NCBI RefSeq assembly: GCF_902825155.1
Contig: NZ_CADEAG010000003.1
Span: 124,001-188,000, forward strand
Origin: Bartonella taylorii 8TBB
Lineage (GTDB): Bacteria; Pseudomonadota; Alphaproteobacteria; Rhizobiales; Rhizobiaceae
Length of the DNA: 64,000 bases
Direction: 5' to 3'
Shown here: piece after piece, positions 57,020 through 64,000 of the stretch
Layout of the letters: each line of letters starts with the position of its first letter
How positions within the stretch are numbered: position 1 is the stretch's first letter
Notes under the pieces: generated by a model
The model's input: only the letters and a program-made list of their open reading frames with translations
Database searches by the model: none
What the model was told of the DNA's origin: nothing
Program-made: the position numbers and the translations under genes

Positions 57020-58473
57020 CTTATGCCCGCGGGTTTGAGCGTTACATCAAAGCCTGTTATATGCGTCCATGGCGTGCCTTCTGGTATTCTCAGACGCAAG
57101 GCGTGATAACGCGCCCGTGAGCGGATATTATACATCCCATTATTATAGCCGGCATAACGCTCTTTAGCCCAATTTAATTGGTTCTTGTTATCAATGATAA
57201 ACGCCGCCCCAACACTTAAAAAACCATTTGTTGTATCCGCTTGAACAAAAGCCTCACTCATCAGGTTGATTTGCCTGCCCGTATCCCCCACAATTTGTGA
57301 AGCAATAACTGCTTCCATCGGAGGACCTGCAAAAAAACCAAATGTGTTGTCTGGCGTAAAGGCTCCCAAAACAGGTGCGCCATTTTGCCACATTTTACTA
57401 TCAAGAGAAGCTGGTAAATCTTTCAAGCTCTCTTGTACTTCGTCTAAGCCTTCTAATGTGTAACCTGCTGCAAAAAGAGGAAATAAGAGAAGCTTCTGAC
57501 CTTTTATGACACTCCATATTTGCAAAAGCCAATCATAAACATAGATATTCATCCCTATAATATCGTCGTTTATAGAAAAATAAACGCGTGAATATACTGG
57601 ATCAATACAGGCCCTCATCTCATCAATGGCAAAATTATTGTAAAGCGTAAAAACAGTTTTATCGACTTTGCCAAAACCAATAGGGAGCATTTCACCTATA
57701 CTGTTGATTTGATAAAAACCATCATCAGATGCAAAGAAAGTACAGTCTCCACGGCTTGCAATTGCCGTGCTGCTTTTAGCCCCTATTTTGTCTTTTATTT
57801 TTGCAAAACTGAAGATAATTTTAGAGCCTGGTACAAAGGTTGCATGATAAATAGCGGAGCGCATAAAAATAAGTGGATTTGTTGATTCCGTAGACCCTTG
57901 AACATATTCACCATCAGGAAAATCTTGATAATCACAACTTTTCTCCCCAACCGTCCAATGTGTTGCATCATTCAAACCTGACCACTGCACACGGTTTGGC
58001 TTATCTGTTAGTTGCATCAGGCAAACAAAATCACCCCACACACGCACAAGTCCAGCACGCGGCGGATTACCACTCAAATCACAAAACTTTTCATCTGTTT
58101 TTAACGAAAGCATTTGTGGTGGGTCATTGCTATTAACAGCAATGATATGATCACCAAAGGAGGCAAAAGACCAAAGCGCGGTCTCATTGGCGTGATACTG
58201 TGTGTGAGGTTTGCTAATGTCTTTCCAGCCGCGCGTGCTGTTGTCATATTCATAAAGCTTTGTTGGTGCACCCACAATGATGCGCACACCACTCAATGAG
58301 CGCACAGCATAGACCCCTAAAATCACATCCGGAAAAGAATCTGATACTGATGCGACCATTGGAAAAGGAATATACGAGTTTTGTGCAGGCAAAACGTTTA
58401 CTATCTCACTGGAATAACCACTATTAATAAATGCAACATCTGGTCTATATTCAGCAACAGGAACAAAAGTCAT
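57016..58473 (-). CDS. Head-closure/tail protein (P22 gp10-like)
   Basis: The 485-residue protein starts VAEYRPDVAFINSGYS and has beta-rich propeller-like repeats (VRIIVGAPTKLYEYDNSTRGW, FASFGDHIIAVNSNDPPQM, CTFFASDDGFYQINSIGEM). This is the pattern of packaged-DNA stabilisation proteins of P22-like phages, which plug the portal. The start codon overlaps the stop of the adaptor gene. Confidence 0.72.
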   Translation of the reverse strand: MTFVPVAEYRPDVAFINSGYSSEIVNVLPAQNSYIPFPMVASVSDSFPDVILGVYAVRSLSGVRIIVGAPTKLYEYDNSTRGWKDISKPHTQYHANETALWSFASFGDHIIAVNSNDPPQMLSLKTDEKFCDLSGNPPRAGLVRVWGDFVCLMQLTDKPNRVQWSGLNDATHWTVGEKSCDYQDFPDGEYVQGSTESTNPLIFMRSAIYHATFVPGSKIIFSFAKIKDKIGAKSSTAIASRGDCTFFASDDGFYQINSIGEMLPIGFGKVDKTVFTLYNNFAIDEMRACIDPVYSRVYFSINDDIIGMNIYVYDWLLQIWSVIKGQKLLLFPLFAAGYTLEGLDEVQESLKDLPASLDSKMWQNGAPVLGAFTPDNTFGFFAGPPMEAVIASQIVGDTGRQINLMSEAFVQADTTNGFLSVGAAFIIDNKNQLNWAKERYAGYNNGMYNIRSRARYHALRLRIPEGTPWTHITGFDVTLKPAGIR

Positions 58474-59171
58474 CAGAAATCCGTATGTTGAATTTTGAAC
58501 AAGTTTTTGCGCCGCGAAGTTTCAATTCTCAATGCGTCTAACTGTTCTTGAAACATGGCAAAAGCTGCTGCTGCCATCTGTGGTTCTTTAATAATATTCG
58601 TATAAATTTCATATTTTGCACGCGTTTTGATCAGTTCATAGGCTTCACGAAACCATATGGACGCTTCTTGTGCGCTCTCAATATCTTTTATTCTTATAGG
58701 GTCAAGAATAAGCCTGATAGAATAAACCCGCTCTGGTGTTGGATACAAGACAAGCTTTTGTTCAAAATAAGCATAGCGTGTAGGCATGCCATGGCTACAA
58801 TCATCCTCAAGATTCTCAATAACAAGCGGATCTACCTGCAAAAGCTTTGCTTTGCTGTGATTATCTTCATAAACGTAAGCATCAACAATGCGAACAGCAG
58901 CTGGAATAACTGGATTTTCCTCGGCGCCATAACGGCTTTTGCCCTTTAGAGTGGTAAAAACAACTTCGCGGCTTTCATTGAAATAAAAAGGCAATCGTTC
59001 ACAAAATCGAATGGCTGAAAATATCGCCTTTTGAACTTGATCAACATATTCATCTGTTTGGTCATCTATTTCATCCTGAATATCGTTTAACATCTGAATG
59101 AAATTTTTATCATGAGGAACAATGGTCTGTTTGTCTCCAATCGGACCACTTGTCTGTACTATTATTGTCAT
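58473..59171 (-). CDS. Head-tail adaptor protein (P22 gp4-like)
   Basis: The 232-residue protein is largely helical (MLNDIQDEIDDQTDEYVDQVQKAIFSAIRFCERLPFY read in parts) and fits the adaptor that binds below the portal. I take the ATG at 59171 (MTIIVQTS) with GAGGG upstream; the open frame reaches 59222. It lies between the decoration-like gene and the head-closure gene, the expected place. Confidence 0.7.
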   Translation of the reverse strand: MTIIVQTSGPIGDKQTIVPHDKNFIQMLNDIQDEIDDQTDEYVDQVQKAIFSAIRFCERLPFYFNESREVVFTTLKGKSRYGAEENPVIPAAVRIVDAYVYEDNHSKAKLLQVDPLVIENLEDDCSHGMPTRYAYFEQKLVLYPTPERVYSIRLILDPIRIKDIESAQEASIWFREAYELIKTRAKYEIYTNIIKEPQMAAAAFAMFQEQLDALRIETSRRKNLFKIQHTDF

Positions 59172-59243
59172 ATTACCCTCTTCCAAATGTCTTGGGGCAT
59201 CTTGTGTGGGAGGGGGACGCAAGCAATAAACGCCCCCTTGCCT

Positions 59244-59684
59244 TTAACGATTGGTGTAAAACTCAACAATCACCTCAGCATCACCTTTGGTGCTTTGCTT
59301 GTCTCGTGTCATATAAATCGTATTTTCAGCCTCTAACGGAACATCTCGTTCCTCCATGGGTATGTACAGATTGCCATCGGTAGATTGCGTAAGCCCCACA
59401 TCTCCATAATCATTACCATGAGGCTCTTTTCCAAATGTAGCTGTTACATTTTCAAAATCCTCCATGGTATAAGCTGTAATGCTTTTGATAAAAGCGCCTC
59501 GGGGTAGAACACCAATTTTTGTTATCAACCCTTGGTCTGTACATTTAACACGCGCCCGTAAATAACTAACCTGCTGCGTAGAGTTGTTGCGCCCCTGCAA
59601 AACAGGTGGCAGTCCCTCATCTGTCATGCCAACGGTCTCAACGGTTTCATCAGGTTCCTTTGTAATTAGCGATTTTTCTGCCAT
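59244..59684 (-). CDS. Small capsid-associated protein (decoration-like)
   Basis: This 146-residue beta-rich protein directly follows the major capsid gene (19-base gap). Segments LRARVKCTDQGLITKIGVLPRGAF (read in two parts) and VEFYTNR suggest a small virion protein. No firm family. The ATG at 59684 has AAGGA upstream at good spacing; an ATG three codons earlier does not. Confidence 0.62.
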   Translation of the reverse strand: MAEKSLITKEPDETVETVGMTDEGLPPVLQGRNNSTQQVSYLRARVKCTDQGLITKIGVLPRGAFIKSITAYTMEDFENVTATFGKEPHGNDYGDVGLTQSTDGNLYIPMEERDVPLEAENTIYMTRDKQSTKGDAEVIVEFYTNR

Positions 59685-59703
59685 AATTGCCATCCTTTAA
59701 TAA

Positions 59704-60849
59704 TTAGCTTGCTTCAGCAAAAGAAGGGATAACAATCGTACCAAAGTCTTGTCCCCCTTGATCAGAGTGCGGCAAGGTGTAGCGTGACTTTTTCATGCCA
59801 ATAATGGTCTTTGCAGCCAAACCAAATTCGCGTTGATAATCAAACAATTCTTCAACAAGTTTATAACGCGTCGCACCATTTCCCCCATTTCCTCCTGTTG
59901 CACCATTGCCAATACGTCCATAAGCCATGATGATACTTTGCGCACCAAGCAAAACAGCACGACGAACAGAGGGAACAGGCTCTTGTGTCTTTGAATTAAC
60001 ACCATTAGGGACATGTTCAGCTTCACGCAAAATGACACCGTTATACATCCCCAAAGAACCATTAAAAATTGGGTTCTTCGCTCCAGAGCCATCATAAGCT
60101 GCCTTGGTAATGTCTAACCATTGACCACTCTTGGTATTGGTGCGCAATTGAGTTACCTGTATTGGGTGGAGATACATCACATATGCCGATTTTCCATCAA
60201 CACGAACCGGACGCAAACGTGGATTTGCAAGTTTTGCGCGTTCCACAGCTTGATCTATAAGATCTAATGTAAAAACATCATCTTTTGTAAGCTCTTCATC
60301 AGTCTTTTTCTTATTGGCACGAATAACACGCAATTTGCTTGGCTCTGATGGCGCGTTAAAACCATAATGCACCGGTTTAAGCGTTATGCTGCGTCCTTCA
60401 AAATGCATCCATGGTGCTGTATAGCCTGCTGCCTGAATGAAAAACATCAGACTTAAGCGATCTGCATACCAATCAACCAACCCATCTTTTGCTTCGGTAC
60501 GCAAATTAAAGGGAACACGTTGTTGATCAATAGAGCCTTCATATTTGATGCGCACAGCATGAGTAAGCTCGTTGATGTGCACCTTTTCATTCATAAATTG
60601 GAGGGCTTCTTCATTGCCTTCCAGCGTTTGTCCCTCGCTAACGCCATCCCCCATAAGTTGGACGCGTAAACCGCTCGTAACGGAGTCACCAGCGGATTTC
60701 CCTAGCACATCCAACACTTGAATAATGCTGTTTTTATTTTTGCCCATCAGCGGTGCAATGGGCAACGCTTTTGAGGTCTCTGTATTTAGCATCTTAGCCC
60801 AAACGCCAACGGCTAATGGGTCATTGAGCTTTACTTCTGTTACTGCCAT
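59704..60849 (-). CDS. Major capsid protein (N4-gp56/HK97-fold type)
   Basis: The 381-residue protein matches the N4-gp56-like capsid family: MAVTEVKLNDPLAVGVWAK, GDSVTSGLRVQLMGDGVSE, HAVRIKYEGSIDQQR, DWYADRLSLMFFIQAAGY, and the end LAAKTIIGMKKSRY. An Ala/Gly/Asn insertion (GATGGNGGNGATRYK) is near 325. I use the ATG at 60849; a TTG three codons upstream is also in frame. It follows the scaffold gene by about 98 bases. Confidence 0.88.
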   Translation of the reverse strand: MAVTEVKLNDPLAVGVWAKMLNTETSKALPIAPLMGKNKNSIIQVLDVLGKSAGDSVTSGLRVQLMGDGVSEGQTLEGNEEALQFMNEKVHINELTHAVRIKYEGSIDQQRVPFNLRTEAKDGLVDWYADRLSLMFFIQAAGYTAPWMHFEGRSITLKPVHYGFNAPSEPSKLRVIRANKKKTDEELTKDDVFTLDLIDQAVERAKLANPRLRPVRVDGKSAYVMYLHPIQVTQLRTNTKSGQWLDITKAAYDGSGAKNPIFNGSLGMYNGVILREAEHVPNGVNSKTQEPVPSVRRAVLLGAQSIIMAYGRIGNGATGGNGGNGATRYKLVEELFDYQREFGLAAKTIIGMKKSRYTLPHSDQGGQDFGTIVIPSFAEAS

Positions 60850-60947
60850 TTCAATCAATGCCTTTCTTGGTTTTTAAAACTCGCCTTGCGGCACAACCAA
60901 ACGATAACAATCACTTGGTTCTCTCTGTCGCGCTATTGCGCACATCT

Positions 60948-61859
60948 TCATGCTCTGCTCATAATTTGTTCAAATTTTTCGGGATTTTTCTCAACCCATG
61001 CTGCAAATTCAGCTTCTGGCATGGTAAAAAGTGTTCTCATATCCATACCGCCGGTTGGAACTTGTCCGCCGCGCGCTGTAAGCGTCCGCGCTGCTTGACT
61101 TCGCTCTTGAAGAGCTCCCACTTCGTTCTTAATTGGCACTCCACTATAGCCAAAAGCTTTTGCTTTTTGCACCAGCACTTCGATTGGGTTTATACCGGCT
61201 TTCTGACACTGCTGGCATATTTGGCGCAATTCAGCACCAATTTGCTGTTGCCGTGCCTCTGGGTCTTTCCATTGCGGATAAAGGCTTGCTTGCGCTTGTA
61301 GAACATTGTCTGCTCTTTCATAGAGATAGTCCGTGATACTATCTAAATCTGGATATTTGTCTTGTACCTGCGCTTTGGCTTCCTCGAAATAATCCCCCAA
61401 CTTTTGGCGTTCATATTCCTCTTGACTCATGCGCTCTTGGCTCTCTCTCATATGAGAAAACTCATCAAGCAATTTCTGTTGTTCTTGTACCTTATGACTA
61501 AGCCATGCAAAATGTGCTTTTGGATCGTCTTCTAGGGAGGGAATATTTTCCTCACGGCGGCGCGTGATTTCTTCCTGCATTGCGGCATATTTTTGCGCAA
61601 GTTCAATAGCCAATTCACGCGCTTCAATGGCGCTTTGTTCTGCCTTTTGGCGTGCTTGCCGCTCTTGCTCTAATTTATCAGATTCTATTGCATCAGAATT
61701 TGGCTGCTCTCCAACTGGTTCTACAGCTGGTTGTTCAGAACTTTCCTCTGCATCAAAAACTTCCTCAACTTGTTCAGGCTCGACCAACTCAACGGCATTA
61801 TCACTGGCAAAATGTTCATCATAGATTGCTTGTTCTTCAGGCGTAAACTCTTCTTCCAT
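60948..61859 (-). CDS. Scaffold protein
   Basis: The 303-residue acidic protein is mostly Glu/Gln-rich coiled coil (EQERQARQKAEQSAIEAREL, QEEITRRREENIP), with an acidic N-terminus and a basic, ordered C-terminus ending KNPEKFEQIMSRA. Lying between portal and major capsid genes, it has the composition and place of a procapsid scaffold. The ATG at 61859 has AAGGG seven bases upstream. It begins 12 bases after the portal gene. Confidence 0.8.
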   Translation of the reverse strand: MEEEFTPEEQAIYDEHFASDNAVELVEPEQVEEVFDAEESSEQPAVEPVGEQPNSDAIESDKLEQERQARQKAEQSAIEARELAIELAQKYAAMQEEITRRREENIPSLEDDPKAHFAWLSHKVQEQQKLLDEFSHMRESQERMSQEEYERQKLGDYFEEAKAQVQDKYPDLDSITDYLYERADNVLQAQASLYPQWKDPEARQQQIGAELRQICQQCQKAGINPIEVLVQKAKAFGYSGVPIKNEVGALQERSQAARTLTARGGQVPTGGMDMRTLFTMPEAEFAAWVEKNPEKFEQIMSRA

Positions 61860-61870
61860 ATTCTGTCCCT

Positions 61871-63925
61871 TCAATGTGCTATTATATTTTTTGTCAAAAC
61901 TCGATAGTGTTCCAACTGTGCCTGTAAAGCTTTGCGTTCTAAATCACGCTGCGCTATCTCATTTTTTGCCTGTTGCAATTCAAGCTGCATCCGCGCTTGT
62001 TCTTGCTTCAAGAAAAGTTCGATATTTTTCTGCTGCAATGCCGCTTGTTTCTGCTGTGCATCAAGTTGATAGAGTGTGCTCTTTGCCTGTGCTTCCTGCT
62101 GTAAAACAGCAATCTTTGCTTGTTGCTCTGGAGTTAATTGCGCCCCTTGGCTTTGTTGCATCATCTGTTGTTGCTGTTGTTCTTGTTGTGCCTGCTGTGC
62201 TTTTGCCGTTAAATTTGCTACCAATGTTGCCGGTAGTGGGGAAAGCTTTAAAAGATCTGGAATCATCTCCGGTGTTAAGAAACCACCAAGCAACGGCAAC
62301 ATCTGCGTAATTGCCGCAAAAGTTTTCTCTTTTTCATTGGGGCTTGTAGGTGAATCATCAACAATAATGTCATACTCAAGCGTCGTAACAGCTTCACGCG
62401 TCAACGGCACATATTGGGCATTCTCTTGTCCAGAAATACGTACCAGACGCCCATCAGAGAGATAATTCTGGATAAGATAAAGGATAATTTTTCCTTGTCT
62501 GCACCGATAAAGCTTGAGATTATCAAATAAACCTGCAAGCAAATTAAGCGTTGATTGCCGGCGTGTATTTTCCAGAACATTCGCTTGATTAACCTCCCGT
62601 GTTCCAATAAATTCTGCCGATAACCCTGTTACATGCGTTATCGCTTCACGCGATTCATTAAACAGCTGGAAAAATCCATTGGGAAATTGTGCACTTGGCT
62701 TTGGTTGAATTTTCCCTCCTGTAAGCGCGCCATTTTTAACCCAAGTAATGGTATCCGTTCGCGCCCAGCTTTCTAACGCTTGGCGATCATCATCGAAAGC
62801 GTCTCGTTCTGCCATCAAGCCGTCCTTAGACTGGCTATTAAGGATATACATCACTTGGCTAAAATATTTATTCGACCATTTTTGCGGGTCTTTTGCGGGG
62901 CGAACAATCCCGTAAAACTGGTTTTTAAGCTTATCCAGCGTGCCCGTGATACACTCCCACCCAAGTTGCCCATCAGGTGCTAATGGCTTATCGGGCTGGC
63001 TTAAAAGACGTCGTCCCAGAAAAGCGCGTCTCACCACTTTTTTATTAAAGCGTGCGCCTTGTAACTGTGGCATGATCCTTTGAAGCTGTTCAAACTCCTG
63101 TTTGCTATAGTTGCGCATCTGACCGGTTTGAAGATCAGGCGCCTTGTAAGTGGTTTCATATTCAAACCAGCGGCATTCAACCAGCGTAACATAGCGTTTT
63201 CCAGAACACGGCTCTGAGAGAGAGGCTGCATTGGAGTCATCATGATACGCATCAAGCGACACATGAGAATCCTCAGAAGCGGTTGTACTATCGATAGCCC
63301 AATCGGCGTTAAGATCTTCAACAGCAATATCAGGAAAAAGACTTTTCGCATCCTCAACGGATTTGCGATCAACATACCACATACGTTGTGCATCAACGAG
63401 ATTGGGTCGCACAGCATTGGCATCCCAAACCATTTTTAAGGGATCTAAACGTTGAACAGCAGGTATCCCTTCGGGATCTGTATCATAATCAAGCCGCGTA
63501 TCTGTCCAGCCCATACCGCAAATAACCATATCCTGAAAAGCATCGGAATCGGCATATTCCGCCTCTGCCTCATCACGAAACCATTCTGCTGCTCCAGTAA
63601 GCAATTCATTGGGTATTGCTGCTCCCATTTGCCGTGGTTGAAACTGTACTTCGCGCTTATTATTACGCTCCGCCCCAACAATAGCATTCACAAGGGGTGC
63701 AATGCGGTTAAAAGTCATGACAGGACGGCGTTGCTCTTTTAAAACCGCAAGATCTTCTTCCGCCCATTGACGACCATTATAAAAATCAAAATCTTCACGC
63801 GCCTGTTCACGCCATTCATTAACATGTTCAATATCTTCTGCGTACCAAGACTTTAAACGCTTATAGAGTTCATATTCATCGAGGATTGTCGTTTTTTGAA
63901 AGTCTTGATCTAGAATGCCATCCAT
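61871..63925 (-). CDS. Portal protein (P22-like)
   Basis: The 684-residue protein forms the dodecameric DNA gate of the head. Family segments include REDFDFYNGRQWAEEDLAVL, RPVMTFNRIAPLVNAIVGAE, the block WECITGTLDKLKNQFYGIVRP and the crown/barrel region. The C-terminal 110 residues are a Gln-rich coiled coil (about 570-684), resembling the P22 portal barrel. I take the ATG at 63925 (MDGILDQDF); an open frame reaches a TTG at 63952. It overlaps the upstream partial gene by 16 bases. Confidence 0.87.
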   Translation of the reverse strand: MDGILDQDFQKTTILDEYELYKRLKSWYAEDIEHVNEWREQAREDFDFYNGRQWAEEDLAVLKEQRRPVMTFNRIAPLVNAIVGAERNNKREVQFQPRQMGAAIPNELLTGAAEWFRDEAEAEYADSDAFQDMVICGMGWTDTRLDYDTDPEGIPAVQRLDPLKMVWDANAVRPNLVDAQRMWYVDRKSVEDAKSLFPDIAVEDLNADWAIDSTTASEDSHVSLDAYHDDSNAASLSEPCSGKRYVTLVECRWFEYETTYKAPDLQTGQMRNYSKQEFEQLQRIMPQLQGARFNKKVVRRAFLGRRLLSQPDKPLAPDGQLGWECITGTLDKLKNQFYGIVRPAKDPQKWSNKYFSQVMYILNSQSKDGLMAERDAFDDDRQALESWARTDTITWVKNGALTGGKIQPKPSAQFPNGFFQLFNESREAITHVTGLSAEFIGTREVNQANVLENTRRQSTLNLLAGLFDNLKLYRCRQGKIILYLIQNYLSDGRLVRISGQENAQYVPLTREAVTTLEYDIIVDDSPTSPNEKEKTFAAITQMLPLLGGFLTPEMIPDLLKLSPLPATLVANLTAKAQQAQQEQQQQQMMQQSQGAQLTPEQQAKIAVLQQEAQAKSTLYQLDAQQKQAALQQKNIELFLKQEQARMQLELQQAKNEIAQRDLERKALQAQLEHYRVLTKNIIAH

Positions 63926-64000
63926 GATGCCGCTTCTCTTTCCATAGTGCAATAACGCTCTTGCTTGGGTTTGACACTGGGTGCTTCATAGACAATGCAC
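63910..64000 (-). CDS. C-terminal end of an upstream gene, probably terminase large subunit
   Basis: A frame open from the window edge ends at TAG 63910-63912, giving about 30 residues (ends EREAASWMAF). It overlaps the portal start by 16 bases, as adjacent packaging genes often do. Terminase is expected immediately before portal; the fragment is too short to confirm it. Confidence 0.4.
   Translation of the reverse strand, partial: CIVYEAPSVKPKQERYCTMEREAASWMAF

Overview
The window looks like a chromosomal segment of a Bartonella species (Alphaproteobacteria, Hyphomicrobiales). This rests on the low GC content, the rhizobial-type gene orders thiC-thiO-thiS-thiG-thiE(-thiD) and cycHJKL-degP with feuPQ beside it, a heme-uptake ABC operon, a Pap31/hemin-binding-type outer membrane protein, and a phage-derived particle cluster of the kind known in Bartonella. 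The species cannot be fixed from the sequence alone.

Layout. 1-2722: end of a heme ABC importer operon (hmuTUV). 2785-5696: about 3 kb of decayed DNA that starts with a broken copy of a tail-collar gene whose intact relative is at 49495-50475. 5697-10806: a six-gene thiamine operon. 11174-17850: uracil-DNA glycosylase, aminopeptidase N, a PleC-like PAS histidine kinase and a convergent Ogt. 18343-19173: a hemin-binding-type porin, with a heptanucleotide tandem repeat and a perfect 16-bp inverted repeat upstream. 19412-32570 (minus strand): glnE, a two-component pair, degP, cytochrome c maturation genes ccmH-ccmF-ccmE-ccmI, then FeuQ, FeuP and a small exported FeuN-like protein. 32915-37611: a class A penicillin-binding protein, DUF1214, DUF1254 and DUF1499 proteins.

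38179-44693 is the most unusual part. A minus-strand gene for a modular glycine-zipper protein (40210-40986) is divergent from a type I secretion operon (ABC exporter, HlyD-type adaptor, HlyC-like acyltransferase). Downstream lie a second, headless copy of the glycine-zipper gene with no start codon and four paralogous two-helix mini-membrane proteins, all embedded in tandem duplications. I read this as an exported-peptide system (bacteriocin- or toxin-like) with a silent recombination cassette. Function is inferred, not shown.

44931-64000: a 3' fragment of tRNA-Gln, a frameshifted XRE regulator, a DinJ/YafQ toxin-antitoxin pair, then on the minus strand lysis genes (spanin pair, an endolysin broken by one in-frame stop), tail tip, tail collar, transglycosylase, ejection-type proteins, connector proteins, major capsid protein, scaffold, portal and the very end of a probable terminase. 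Gene order is P22/podovirus-like. In Bartonella such a cluster is most likely the domesticated gene transfer agent or a related prophage; the window does not decide between them.
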